In this document: positions 19,055 to 27,248 of the stretch, one piece after another
Layout of the letters: every line of letters starts with the position of its first letter
Numbering within the stretch: position 1 is the stretch's first letter
Source of the DNA: Brevibacillus invocatus
Lineage (GTDB): Bacteria > Bacillota > Bacilli > Brevibacillales > Brevibacillaceae
Reading direction: 5' to 3'
Length of the DNA: 45,801 bases
Assembly (NCBI RefSeq): GCF_003710915.1
Contig: NZ_RHHR01000064.1
Coordinates: forward strand, 1-45,801
Position numbers and translations under genes: made by a program
The notes under the pieces: generated by a model
Told to the model about the DNA's origin: nothing
The model's input: only the letters and a program-made list of their open reading frames with translations
Databases searched by the model: none

Positions 19055-19312
19055 ATGAAACGTAAAGAAGTGAAACGCCTTCTACGTGAACACCCTGAAT
19101 TTGAAGCGTGGCTGGAAGAAGACGCTTCTCGAGTCAGTACCATTAAAAGCAATCCAGGAGCGGCTGAAGATTTGTTTAAGCGCTGGTCGGACCGAAAAAA
19201 AGGGCGTGTAGATTTTCACACCATTTCGCAAAAGACGAAAAAGGCTAGCGAGATGCTGACAGGCGTTCAATCCATCATGGATATGATGGCGGATTATACG
19301 AAGAAACTGTAA
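19055..19312 (+). CDS. Small conserved hypothetical protein
   Basis: An 85-residue charged, helical protein opening with KRKEVKRLLREHPEFEAWLE and rich in Lys and Glu; no signal peptide or membrane segment. I do not recognise a domain with a known function. GGAAAGGAG precedes the ATG at 19055 at a rather long distance of about 13 bases. An alternative ATG 12 bases nearer would encode only a few residues. A good terminator follows, so it is a single-gene unit. Similar short proteins occur across Bacillales, but that is recollection, not something tested here. Confidence 0.6.
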   Translation: MKRKEVKRLLREHPEFEAWLEEDASRVSTIKSNPGAAEDLFKRWSDRKKGRVDFHTISQKTKKASEMLTGVQSIMDMMADYTKKL

Positions 19313-19320
19313 ATGGTGGG

Positions 19321-19348
19321 AGAAGGCTAGCTGTACAGCCTTCTTTTT
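19321..19348 (+). terminator. Terminator of the 85-residue protein gene
   Basis: AGAAGGCT and AGCCTTCT around AGCTGTAC, followed by TTTTTC. Confidence 0.85.
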
Positions 19349-19401
19349 CTTTTTCAATTCCCTTCCACTTTTGTTATACTGGAAAACGGGAGGGAGCGCA
19401 C

Positions 19402-20280
19402 ATGTTACAATCTATGGTCAATTTCATGTTGTTTGCTGCCATTGCACTGGGTTCAGGGACAAGCTCTCTGGCTCAAAACGTAGTGGACGAAGTAGGGATG
19501 CAGATCCACCAACAGCAGGTCCCAATTGCTGTGACGCCTGCTGAGACATATCCGGGAGACGTTATTTTTGTACGCAGCAAGCAAGCCAAGGAAGTTACGC
19601 TCTTTTCTTCGACGTATTCGTTGAAGCCCTCCCAGGGAGAGTACGTCCGGTTTATTCCCATTCCATTCAACGCAAAACCAGGGACGTATCAGGTAGAATC
19701 ATCGGACAAACGACTTTCAACGCCATTGACAATCAAAGCGAAGACATTTGCTGTCGATTCCATCACCGTCAGCAACCAGATGAATAGCATGCGCCAAGAC
19801 ACAGCAAGAATCAATGCCGACCAGAAGAAGATCGATGCGGCGCGTTCACAATCTTCACCCGTTCCATACTTTAGTGAACCGTTTATACAACCGACTACAG
19901 GTCGCTTGACTACCCCCTTTGGCTATCAGAGGGTGGTGAACGGCGTTCCTGCAAACCGGCACTCCGCGATAGACATTGCAAACAAAACTGGGACGCCGAT
20001 CATGGCCAGCAACGATGGCAAAATTGTGCTGTCTGAACCCATTTACTTAACAGGGAATACGATCATCATTGATCACGGTCTAAACGTTTTTTCCATCTAT
20101 GCACACATGTCCGAGCTGAAAGCGGAAGTGGGACAGGAAGTAAAGCAGGGACAGGTGATCGGTCTGATGGGAAGCACCGGTTTTTCGACGGGACCCCATT
20201 TGCATTACGGTATGCTGATCGGGAATACGTATGTCAATCCGCAGCCGTTTTTTGACGCTTCGCCCTTCCTCTGGAAGTAA
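19402..20280 (+). CDS. Secreted M23 (LytM-type) metallopeptidase
   Basis: A 292-residue protein with an N-terminal signal-like segment ending near LAQN, a beta-rich linker domain and a C-terminal peptidase M23 domain. The zinc ligands are seen in RHSAIDIA (HxxxD) and GPHLHYG (HxH). Such enzymes cut glycine- or D-amino-acid-containing peptide cross-links in peptidoglycan, or act as activators of other hydrolases. All ligands are present, so it is probably active. It is followed 15 bp later by the alarmone synthetase gene and may be co-transcribed with it. Confidence 0.85.
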   Translation: MLQSMVNFMLFAAIALGSGTSSLAQNVVDEVGMQIHQQQVPIAVTPAETYPGDVIFVRSKQAKEVTLFSSTYSLKPSQGEYVRFIPIPFNAKPGTYQVESSDKRLSTPLTIKAKTFAVDSITVSNQMNSMRQDTARINADQKKIDAARSQSSPVPYFSEPFIQPTTGRLTTPFGYQRVVNGVPANRHSAIDIANKTGTPIMASNDGKIVLSEPIYLTGNTIIIDHGLNVFSIYAHMSELKAEVGQEVKQGQVIGLMGSTGFSTGPHLHYGMLIGNTYVNPQPFFDASPFLWK

Positions 20281-20295
20281 CCAGGAGGTGCTTTT

Positions 20296-21111
20296 ATGAA
20301 AGCAACCCATGTACCAAGCAAGGTACTCAATAATATGGTTCATTTTCTGGCTCCGTACGAGCAAGCCGTTGATGAACTCAAATTAAAACTAAAGGGAATC
20401 AAATACGGCTTTCAAAAAAGTGGCCGTTATTCCCCTATTGAATTTGTTGTTGGACGAGTCAAAAAAGTCGACAGCTTGATCAAAAAAGCAAAAGAAAAAG
20501 GAATCGATTTTCAAAATGAGCAATGGCCGAATCAAGTGGCGCAAGAAGTGAATGACATCGCCGGCCTGCGTGTCGTATGCCGATATGTAGATGATGTGCG
20601 AGAAGTTCTGCAGCTTTTGCAAGAGCGTGAGGATATTGTCATTCACGATATCAAGGACTACATTGCGACACCAAAGCCATCCGGCTATCGTAGCATCCAC
20701 ATGATTGTTTCCTATACGGTCTATCATGGGAGTGACAAAATTACGCTGTTTTGCGAAATACAAATCCGTACCCTGGGTATGAACTTTTGGGCTACCAATG
20801 AGCACGAGCTTCGCTATAAGTATGCGGGTAATATTCCGCAGGACGTTTTGAAGCAGCTGAACCAAGCTTCTGTCATCACCCATCAGCTCGACGTACTGAT
20901 GAACAGTTTGCGTCAGGAGATTTTGACTCCTGCACCTGTGGATATGAGTCTTGAGGAGCGGTTGGAAGAGATTTTTTCGCTGTATGTGAAACAAGACATT
21001 GATGCTGCTGCAGCATTATACAAAGAGCATGTTCATGGTTTTGAAGAAGCATTCCGGGATAATCCGAATTTTAAAATGATCCACGATCTATTAGGCAAAC
21101 GCTTGGGGTAA
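20296..21111 (+). CDS. Small alarmone synthetase (RelA/SpoT synthetase domain only)
   Basis: A 271-residue cytoplasmic protein carrying just the (p)ppGpp synthetase domain. Motifs are NDIAGLRVVCRYVDDV, the G-loop-like PKPSGYRSIHMIV and EIQIRTLGMNFWATNEHELRYKY. There is no HD hydrolase, TGS or ACT domain, so it would make but not degrade ppGpp/pppGpp. It is longer than the ~210-residue SasB/RelQ type because of an acidic helical C-terminus (EERLEEIFSLYVKQDIDAAA). The ribosome binding site is AGGAGGTG. It sits between two cell-wall genes, an M23 peptidase and a carboxypeptidase; a link between wall stress and alarmone output is possible but unproven. Confidence 0.88.
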   Translation: MKATHVPSKVLNNMVHFLAPYEQAVDELKLKLKGIKYGFQKSGRYSPIEFVVGRVKKVDSLIKKAKEKGIDFQNEQWPNQVAQEVNDIAGLRVVCRYVDDVREVLQLLQEREDIVIHDIKDYIATPKPSGYRSIHMIVSYTVYHGSDKITLFCEIQIRTLGMNFWATNEHELRYKYAGNIPQDVLKQLNQASVITHQLDVLMNSLRQEILTPAPVDMSLEERLEEIFSLYVKQDIDAAAALYKEHVHGFEEAFRDNPNFKMIHDLLGKRLG

Positions 21112-21183
21112 AGCATGATGAAAAACAAAATAGCAGGTGAGAACCGATAAAAAGTGACTCGTAAGGAAAGGATAAACACTATC

Positions 21184-22431
21184 ATGCGACTTTTACTGGC
21201 GAACCTTCTTGTTGTGGTCATTCTTTTGTGCGGCCAAAGTTTACCGGTGGCTTATGCGGAGGGAGAATCCTCCTCTGCATCCCTCGCTCTGAGCGGGGAA
21301 TCCGCTATTTTAATTGATGCAAAAACGGGACAAGTCCTTTATGAGAAAAACCCTCATGAAAAGCTGTTCCCTGCCAGTATCACCAAGATTGCAACTGGAA
21401 TCTATGCGATCGAAAAAGGCAACCCGGATGATATCGTGACTGTCTCCAAAAATGCCCGATATGAACAGGGAACACGTGTGTACCTCGCTGAAGGCGAGCA
21501 GGTCACGTTGAAAAAATTAGAGTACGGTCTTTTGATGCACTCGGGCAATGATGCAGCGACTGCGATTGCAGAGCATATGAGCGGTAGCTCGGAAAAATTT
21601 GCTGAAGAGCTGAATCAGTTTTTACAAGAAACCATTGGAGTCAACGAAACGCATTTTACCAATGCGCATGGGCTGCACAATCCTGAACATTACACGACGG
21701 CTTCCGACATGTCCAAAATTGCTGCTTACGCGATGAAAAACCCAATCTTTCGCGAGATTGTGGGAACCAATCGCTTGCCTTGGGACGGTGCAGAATGGAA
21801 GTCTGAGCTGATCAATCACAATAAATTGATACGGGATTACGAAGGGGCAACCGGGATTAAAAACGGTTTTACAGATCAAGCCATGCATACGCTGGTGGGG
21901 TCTGCCAAACGCGGTGAAACCGAATTCATTGCAGTGACAATGAAAACCGGCTCCAGCAACTACGCCTACAAAGATGTTACCAAGCTTCTTGATTACGGCT
22001 TTGAACATTTTGAGACGAAGCAAGTGTCTGAAGCTGGCGCCATCTATACGAACACGGAAAACACGGAAAACGATTCACCTGTTCGTTACAAGACCACAAA
22101 AAACTTGTTTGCGACTATACCGATCGGGGAAGAACCCGAAATCCATGTCTCAGCAAATGGAAACTTGGAAGTGACAGCCGGATCACAATTCATTTCCTAT
22201 CCACTCGAGCGAATAGCTCCACCCGTACAAGCAAAAGCAGCATTGTCTGCATCGAAAGCTGCTGAAGGTGAAGGATCATCAGGTCCCGGACCGTCTTCAA
22301 CGGTCTATTACGGCCTGTTGTTTGTCTGGCTGGGTCTGAATATGTTTTTGATCAGCTATACGGTGGTTCGGTCACGCAGAAGGAGAAATATTCGACGACG
22401 GGATGATTGGCAACGCAGAGCTTACGAATGA
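21184..22431 (+). CDS. D-alanyl-D-alanine carboxypeptidase (S11, DacA/DacF-like)
   Basis: About 415 residues: signal peptide (LLLANLLVVVILLCGQSLP, cleavage near AYA-EG), S11 penicillin-binding domain, beta-rich tail and a C-terminal membrane segment (YYGLLFVWLGLNMFLISY) with a basic end. Active-site motifs are SITK (SxxK), SGN in MHSGNDAA, and KNG in GIKNGFT where most relatives have KTG. It trims the terminal D-Ala from peptidoglycan pentapeptides outside the membrane. A GTG at 21154 is an alternative start; the ATG at 21184 follows AAGGAAAGGA and gives a compact signal peptide. A strong terminator follows. A sporulation-specific role is possible but not visible. Confidence 0.85.
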   Translation: MRLLLANLLVVVILLCGQSLPVAYAEGESSSASLALSGESAILIDAKTGQVLYEKNPHEKLFPASITKIATGIYAIEKGNPDDIVTVSKNARYEQGTRVYLAEGEQVTLKKLEYGLLMHSGNDAATAIAEHMSGSSEKFAEELNQFLQETIGVNETHFTNAHGLHNPEHYTTASDMSKIAAYAMKNPIFREIVGTNRLPWDGAEWKSELINHNKLIRDYEGATGIKNGFTDQAMHTLVGSAKRGETEFIAVTMKTGSSNYAYKDVTKLLDYGFEHFETKQVSEAGAIYTNTENTENDSPVRYKTTKNLFATIPIGEEPEIHVSANGNLEVTAGSQFISYPLERIAPPVQAKAALSASKAAEGEGSSGPGPSSTVYYGLLFVWLGLNMFLISYTVVRSRRRRNIRRRDDWQRRAYE

Positions 22432-22433
22432 CG

Positions 22434-22480
22434 AAAAAAGGTACAAGGCGATGAACGAACCGTCGCTTTGTACCTTTTTT
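22434..22480 (+). terminator. Terminator of the carboxypeptidase gene
   Basis: AAAAAGGTACAAGGCGA and TCGCTTTGTACCTTTTT form a long stem. Confidence 0.9.
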
Positions 22481-22579
22481 CTTGCCTGAAGAAATAAGAG
22501 ATAGAAGCCGTGTCCATCAGGCGCGTCTTTGCGTACAGTAGAAAAAAGGATGACATGGTGCCGCGGGGAGGAGTGGAAC

Positions 22580-23500
22580 ATGAATCAAATCGATGTGTCC
22601 GTTATCATTCCAGCTCGCGATGATAGCAGATGGCTTCACGCAATCATTCAAGAGATTCGCAGCATGGCTCAATCAGCAGAAGTCATTGTCGTTTGTCATC
22701 AGCCATCCCCTGCTACCATGGAGCAAATCCAAAAATATGACGCAACACTGATCTATGCAGATAAAGCGATCACGTATGATGAGGGGCGAGGGATTGGAGC
22801 CCTGCATGCTTCTGGAAACGTCCTTTTATTTTTGGACGATCAAGTCGTTCGACCATACAAACAATTAGAGAAATTGCTCAAGCATATAGAAAAAGGTTCA
22901 GATATTGTACTGTCTCGTGATCTGAATCCAGCGTCTTCTGATCAAGTTCTTTCGCGAAAAATGACATACCATTTACTGAATCATATTGTACGAAGACAGG
23001 ACCTTGGATCTGCTTCGTTGTATGAAGTCCCTTTTGCCATGACCCGAAAGGCAGTCGATCATGTAGACCCTATGCCCTTCATTCCGGCTGTCATACTTGT
23101 CGAGTCAATTTTGCAAAAGCTCACAGTACGTGCCATCCCCGCTATAGTCATGGAGAAGAGAAGAACAAACGCTGGACAGACGATGAACAGTTCATCGCAG
23201 AAAGTCCTGGATGAGCATGCACAGGCGATGAGTCTTTGGATGCAGCAGCGGGGGGAGCGAAACGGACTTTGGGATGGAGATCGTTATCGTCCTTTACTGC
23301 AGGTTTCAGGAAGTCTCCATCTGCGCTCCGTCTATCGTTCCCATGAGTGGGAGTTCCTGCAAGGGAGGGGTTGGGATGAAAAGAGGCGATCAAAGAAAGC
23401 AGCAAGCATCAAGAAAAACAGAAAACACGCACTGGTTAAAGGAAAACAAACAGCGCTTAAGCGTGATCATCGAGGTTCAACAAGACGAAAGAACCGTTAA
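22580..23500 (+). CDS. Glycosyltransferase family 2-like protein with a basic tail
   Basis: A 306-residue protein. The start VSVIIPARDDSRWLHAIIQE and LLFLDDQVV (DxD-like) are the nucleotide-sugar binding motifs of GT-A glycosyltransferases. No membrane segment is evident. The last ~40 residues are strongly basic (RRSKKAASIKKNRKHALVKG) and overlap the next gene by 125 nt. GGGGAGGAG precedes the ATG at 22580, so upstream in-frame starts are unlikely. It is paired with a divergent paralogue downstream. Acceptor and sugar are unknown; a spore- or cell-surface glycan is a guess from the sporulating host. Confidence 0.7.
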   Translation: MNQIDVSVIIPARDDSRWLHAIIQEIRSMAQSAEVIVVCHQPSPATMEQIQKYDATLIYADKAITYDEGRGIGALHASGNVLLFLDDQVVRPYKQLEKLLKHIEKGSDIVLSRDLNPASSDQVLSRKMTYHLLNHIVRRQDLGSASLYEVPFAMTRKAVDHVDPMPFIPAVILVESILQKLTVRAIPAIVMEKRRTNAGQTMNSSSQKVLDEHAQAMSLWMQQRGERNGLWDGDRYRPLLQVSGSLHLRSVYRSHEWEFLQGRGWDEKRRSKKAASIKKNRKHALVKGKQTALKRDHRGSTRRKNR

Positions 23501-24176
23501 GCAGGTGCTGGAGCAGGTGGCAAAGTTGTCGCCAAAAGAGATTATTCTTGTCGTGAACGGAAGCAGGGATTCCTCGATTGAAAGAATTCTCATGCATAAA
23601 TCACCGATCATTACCTCCTATGTCTATGCATTTCCGCTAGGTCAGGATGTTTGGCGGTCGATTGGAGCCAGAGAAGCCAACGGAGATGTGTGGTTGTTTT
23701 TAAGTGCAAGCAGTGTCATTGCGGCAAGCGACTTGCAGCCCTTCGTAACGGCCTGCTATCAAGGCTTGGACATCTCCCTTCGCAAGACGGAGACAAGTGC
23801 ATATTTGTCCACACGTAATGAGGAAGACATGGATACGGTGACATTAGCCAAAGCCTATCTGAATCACATGCTGGATCAAAGGGAAAAATTTACCTCCATG
23901 ATCGATCTGCCGATTGCCATTACGCGTGAAGCGGCAATTCAAATCGGAATTCATCATTTACTCGTTCCACCATTGGCTCATGCCATCGCAGTAAACAAGA
24001 AGCTGAGGGTAGGGCAATCCCATCGGGTCAAAGAAGAAAAACGTCCTCTGAAGGACAATCGTTCTTCAGTGCGAAGAGAAGAGCGCATGAATATGCGTTT
24101 AGGGGATCATTTGGAAGCAGTCCACTATGTAAATCAAATGAAATCCGATCCCTCACCTTATAACGATCATTCCTAG
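23376..24176 (+). CDS. Degenerate glycosyltransferase-like paralogue
   Basis: A 266-residue protein with the same layout as the gene before it: RLSVIIEVQQDERTVKQVLE, IILVVNGSRDSS, GDVWLFLSASSVI, then LPIAITREAA. The place where GT-A enzymes have DxD reads LFLSASS, so catalytic acidity seems lost; it may be a partner or a pseudo-enzyme. GGGAGGGG precedes the ATG at 23376, well inside the previous gene, in the +1 frame relative to it. The C-terminus is charged (RREERMNMRLGDHLEAVHYV). Confidence 0.65.
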   Translation: MKRGDQRKQQASRKTENTHWLKENKQRLSVIIEVQQDERTVKQVLEQVAKLSPKEIILVVNGSRDSSIERILMHKSPIITSYVYAFPLGQDVWRSIGAREANGDVWLFLSASSVIAASDLQPFVTACYQGLDISLRKTETSAYLSTRNEEDMDTVTLAKAYLNHMLDQREKFTSMIDLPIAITREAAIQIGIHHLLVPPLAHAIAVNKKLRVGQSHRVKEEKRPLKDNRSSVRREERMNMRLGDHLEAVHYVNQMKSDPSPYNDHS

Positions 24177-24355
24177 CCGGTGTCCCTCTATGGGGCAGCG
24201 GTTTTTCTTTTAACAGACCTATGCGAAAGTACATGATCACTTGTAGATTCATTTTGCATTGTTCGGATTTTGTAGTACCATATTCTAGGGAGTATTCATT
24301 CGCCAATGGCATGAGGAAGCCAAGCTTTCTAACTAGTAAAGGAGTAGATTAAAAA

Positions 24356-25063
24356 ATGAGTGTACATATCGGCGCCAAACCAGGTGAAATCGCAGAAACG
24401 ATTCTGTTGCCAGGAGATCCTTTGCGAGCCCAATACATAGCGGAAACATTTTTAGAAGGGGCGACCTGCTACAACCATGTCCGTGGCATGCTTGGCTATA
24501 CGGGTACGTATAAGGGAAAACGCGTCTCTGTACAAGGGACGGGAATGGGTGTCCCATCTATTTCTATTTACGTAAACGAACTCATGCAATCCTATGATGT
24601 GCAAAATTTGATTCGGGTAGGTACCTGCGGGGCCATTCAAGAGGATATCAAAGTACGTGACGTGATCCTGGCCATGAGTGCTTCGTCTGACTCCCAGACC
24701 AATCGTTTGCTGTTCAATCAAGTCGACTTTGCTCCAACGGCCAATTTTGACTTGCTGCACAAAGCCTTTCAAGTGGCTACCGAGCACAATCTATCGGTAA
24801 AAGTGGGCAATATTTTTACGAGCGACAGCTTTTATCGTGAAAGCATGGACTTGTACAAAAAACTGGCTAGCTATCAAGTGCTGGCTGTTGAGATGGAGTC
24901 ATCCGCCTTGTATACCTTGGCCGCAAAATACAAACGCAATGCTCTTTCCGTTCTTACGGTAAGCGATCATATTCTGACCGGTGAAGAAACGACATCTGAA
25001 GAGCGTCAAACCACGTTTAACGAAATGATCGAGGTGGCATTGGAAGCTGCTTTGATAAAATAA
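24356..25063 (+). CDS. deoD: Purine nucleoside phosphorylase DeoD
   Basis: A 235-residue protein that matches the hexameric bacterial PNP along its whole length: [40 protein letters not shown], the substrate loop [11 protein letters not shown] and VSDHILTGE with the catalytic Asp. It cleaves purine (deoxy)nucleosides with phosphate to free base and (deoxy)ribose-1-phosphate. It stands alone with AAAGGAG upstream. No clear terminator follows; a membrane-protein relic overlaps its last 47 bp on the other strand. Confidence 0.95.
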   Translation: MSVHIGAKPGEIAETILLPGDPLRAQYIAETFLEGATCYNHVRGMLGYTGTYKGKRVSVQGTGMGVPSISIYVNELMQSYDVQNLIRVGTCGAIQEDIKVRDVILAMSASSDSQTNRLLFNQVDFAPTANFDLLHKAFQVATEHNLSVKVGNIFTSDSFYRESMDLYKKLASYQVLAVEMESSALYTLAAKYKRNALSVLTVSDHILTGEETTSEERQTTFNEMIEVALEAALIK

Positions 25064-25301
25064 TAGCGTTCCAAAAAAAGTCGACCCCTGGATGCACGGC
25101 TGCAATAACTGGGATATGTGCTGTAGCATATTGGGCGAAGAGAAGCAGCATGAAAACGACACAGACCCATTTCAATCCATTTGGAAGCTTTCCGAGAAAA
25201 GCAAAAATCAGCATCAATAGTGGAACGAATTCAAAAAAATGCACAAAGTGGACATGATAGCGCCAAATAGCTGGGTCAGTAAAAAGAGCTGCACTCTGGC
25301 A
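25017..25301 (-). pseudogene. Remnant of a DUF6220-like membrane protein
   Basis: Reading leftward from a stop codon at 25302, the frame gives AALFTDPAIWRYHVHFVHFF and then two hydrophobic segments (PLLMLIFAFLGKLPNGLKW, FMLLLFAQYATAHIPVIAA) ending [16 protein letters not shown]. This resembles the C-terminal half of small DUF6220-type membrane proteins. The N-terminal half is absent or shifted to other frames, no start with a ribosome binding site is seen, and the end runs into deoD. The stretch 25302-25500 holds no convincing gene. Confidence 0.45.
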
Positions 25302-25500
25302 TTAGTAACGGAGATTATTGAGCAACATGGAAGAACGAGCAGCATGAAATCGAAGGGGGATCCATACACCTTTTCGTTTACAGTTGCGTAGTCGCCGGGG
25401 GAGCAGGAAGACTTCGAACCAAAAGGGGCTATGGAGTAGCGGACCGGGCAATAGGAAAAATGGCAAAGGTACAAAAACAAAGTCCATACATGACGAAACA

Positions 25501-25524
25501 GAGTGCCGCCCTTTGGCACTCTTT
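25501..25524 (-). terminator. Terminator of the 39-residue gene
   Basis: GAGTGCC/GGCACTC stem just past the minus-strand stop codon; T-runs lie on both sides. Confidence 0.75.
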
Positions 25525-25528
25525 TCGT

Positions 25529-25648
25529 TTACTTCTTTTTCTTGCTTTCCAGGTAGTGAGCCAGATTGTTTAGTGTATCTTCGTAGGTTCTTCTTTTTTT
25601 AGATTGGTTCGAAGAAGTGGATTTCGAATTGGATTGCACCTTTGCCAT
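25529..25648 (-). CDS. Small basic hypothetical protein, 39 residues
   Basis: A short gene with every expected part: GGGGG about 9 bases before the ATG at 25646-25648, a TAA stop at 25529, an intrinsic terminator 5 bp later, and TATACT-type -10 candidates upstream near 25675-25705. The product opens MAKVQSNSKS, continues QSKKRRTYEDTLNNLAHYLE and ends in a run of lysines (ESKKKK). It is basic and polar, has no membrane segment, and is of the size and style of minor small acid-soluble spore proteins. I do not recognise it as a named one. Confidence 0.6.
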   Translation of the reverse strand: MAKVQSNSKSTSSNQSKKRRTYEDTLNNLAHYLESKKKK

Positions 25649-25770
25649 TAAGGATGACCCCCGGACGTTTTTGAGTATAGTTATCTTAATTTTAGTATAG
25701 ATGAAAAAACGTGCGTTGTAAACAGAATTTTTAAAATTATTTAAATAAGTTTATTTGTATTGTATTTTCC

Positions 25771-25908
25771 GATCTGTACCATGAGGATCAAAAGCTGATT
25801 AAAACTGTTACATCTGCAATTATTGATTGTTATTTAGCAGAGGTTCCTAGCTTGTATCATGATATGGCAAAGGTGCGCGAAATATGGCAGATGCGGAAAG
25901 AATCTTGA
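25771..25908 (+). pseudogene. Possible gene relic
   Basis: A frame reading DLYHEDQKLIKTVTSAIIDC and YHDMAKVREIWQMRKES before a stop looks protein-like (amphipathic helix spacing) but has no start or ribosome binding site, and the sequence upstream is AT-rich noise. The family is unknown. The rest of 25649-26017 shows nothing else. Confidence 0.25.
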
Positions 25909-26017
25909 AGAAGCAGAGTTAAAGTGGGATTAAACAAGAAATGCGCAATTTGTAGATGCAAAGGAGTTTAGACTCCAGTATCGAATGTATGGGGAATGAC
26001 ACAGGAGGTTCTTTGGG

Positions 26018-26488
26018 ATGAATGATTATATCAAGACAATGAGAAGTCTCATTGGTCAAGAAACATTAATAACGGTTGGATGTGGCGCGATGATCGAAGA
26101 CACAGCTGGTCGTATTTTGCTGCAAAGAAAAAGAGATCTCGGCACATGGGGTCTACCTGGTGGGCTGATGGAAATTGGAGAAACCTTTGAGGAAACCGTA
26201 AAACGAGAGATTTTGGAGGAGACGAATCTGATCATTCTCCAGCCATTGCGGTTATTTGGTATCTATTCCGGAAAAGATGGTTTTGCCCAGTACGCAAATG
26301 GCGATAAGGTGTTCAGTATACAGATCATTTTTCATGTGACTGCCTACAAAGGCAATATTCAAGCCAATGAAGAATCTGCACAGCTTCAATTCGTGCATAA
26401 AACCGAGCTGCCGGCTAATATAAACCCGCATCAAGCACCATTTATTATGGATTGGGTAAATGGAATGCAAACGCCTGTCATCCGTTAG
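26018..26488 (+). CDS. NUDIX hydrolase
   Basis: A 156-residue protein with a full Nudix box, GGLMEIGETFEETVKREILE followed by ETN (G-x5-E-x7-RE-x2-EE), preceded by the substrate-positioning GTWGLPGG. It would hydrolyse a nucleoside diphosphate linked to another group; the exact substrate cannot be read. The start at 26018 has ACAGGAGG at good spacing. It is the last intact host gene before the mobile island, about 280 bp from the Tn7-like end. Confidence 0.88.
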   Translation: MNDYIKTMRSLIGQETLITVGCGAMIEDTAGRILLQRKRDLGTWGLPGGLMEIGETFEETVKREILEETNLIILQPLRLFGIYSGKDGFAQYANGDKVFSIQIIFHVTAYKGNIQANEESAQLQFVHKTELPANINPHQAPFIMDWVNGMQTPVIR

Positions 26489-26518
26489 TTGAAAATGAGC
26501 GGTGGTTAAATTGTATCC

Positions 26519-26587
26519 ATGACGTCAGGAAGAGTTTTTAACTTTGCCGATCATGAAGAAAATCACTTTGCTATCATGGAGAGATAA
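26519..26587 (+). pseudogene. C-terminal relic of a VOC/glyoxalase-family protein
   Basis: Twenty-two codons read SGRVFNFADHEENHFAIMER and stop, a typical final strand of vicinal-oxygen-chelate enzymes. The preceding frame is closed by a stop at about 26507. A normal terminator still follows. The body of the gene is lost. Confidence 0.5.
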
Positions 26588-26617
26588 TAAATCTTTTGAC
26601 GTGCCACCATACAAGAT

Positions 26618-26655
26618 GAGCAGCTGACTGAATAAGTCGGCTGCTGTTTGATTTT
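26618..26655 (+). terminator. Terminator after the VOC relic
   Basis: AGCAGCTGAC pairs with GTCGGCTGCT, then TTTGATTTT. Confidence 0.75.
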
Positions 26656-26690
26656 AGGGGATACACTCTTCTTGGAAAAGTTGAGTTTCC

Positions 26691-26721
<31 letters not shown>

Positions 26722-26766
26722 CAAAAAAAGACCAGGAATACCAATAACTCAAAGGTCTTGGTTCCG

Positions 26767-27003
26767 TGTCTGACGACACCAAACTACTGACGATAACGAC
26801 AACAAAATACTTACTATAATCATTAGCGACACAAAAATACTTACTATATATACATTCGTCAGTAATAGTAAGTATTTTTGTGTCGTTTTTTATGACAACA
26901 AAGTACTTACCTGATTGAAGGTATATTGGGAGCTTGGGTTTTAAGCGTTCGGCAATATGGTAAGTACTTTTGTGTCGGTTTCAACGACAACAAAATACTT
27001 ACT
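26767..27003 (+). repeat. Tn7-type left end with seven reiterated transposase-binding sites
   Basis: The terminus is TGTCTGACGACACC. As in Tn7 itself (TGTGGGCGGACA), TGT is followed by a site beginning GACA at base 9. Copies of CGACAnnAAAnTACTtAC lie at 26774-26791 (diverged), 26797-26815, 26827-26846, 26894-26911 and 26985-27003 on the plus strand, and at 26866-26885 and 26959-26977 inverted. Copies 2 and 7 are identical over 19 bp; copies 3 and 4 form a perfect 20-bp inverted pair. No gene lies in 26656-27144. Confidence 0.7.
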
Positions 27004-27144
27004 CGTTTGAAGTGGGCTCATCAATAAAGTTAAATATTCATTGATACATTCATGCTAAGAATTGTATATTATGTACATTTACTGATTAATAGCATAATGC
27101 GTTCCTGCAATTAATAATGAGCTGGAAGAAGATAAGTTTATACA

Positions 27145-27183
27145 GGGGTACCGCCAACATTTCGGAAATTTTGTACGCTAAGC
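27145..27183 (+). repeat. Left terminal inverted repeat of the mer transposon
   Basis: 39 bp, identical to the reverse complement of 34146-34184. Typical Tn3-family GGGG start. Confidence 0.95.
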
Positions 27184-27199
27184 GATTTTTTACATAGAA

Positions 27200-27233
27200 A
27201 AGCCGATTTCCGTTACGGTAAGGAAATCGGCTT
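27200..27233 (-). terminator. Terminator of the mer operon
   Basis: AAGCCGATTTCC and GGAAATCGGCTT around 10 bases; followed by a TTTTTT run on the minus strand near 27185-27191. Confidence 0.8.
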
Positions 27234-27248
27234 GATTAACTAATTTAA

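Noticed and set aside
25302..25519. Minus- and plus-strand frames of about 60-100 codons
   Set aside because: Low-quality translations without start signals; only the DUF6220-like relic to the left can be supported.
26774..27003. CRISPR array
   Set aside because: Repeats are ~19 bp, vary in sequence, occur in both orientations with irregular spacing, and no cas gene is near.
26774..27003. Plasmid replication origin with iterons
   Set aside because: No rep gene is adjacent, and the TGT terminus with the Tn7-like offset explains the repeats better; kept only as the stated alternative.
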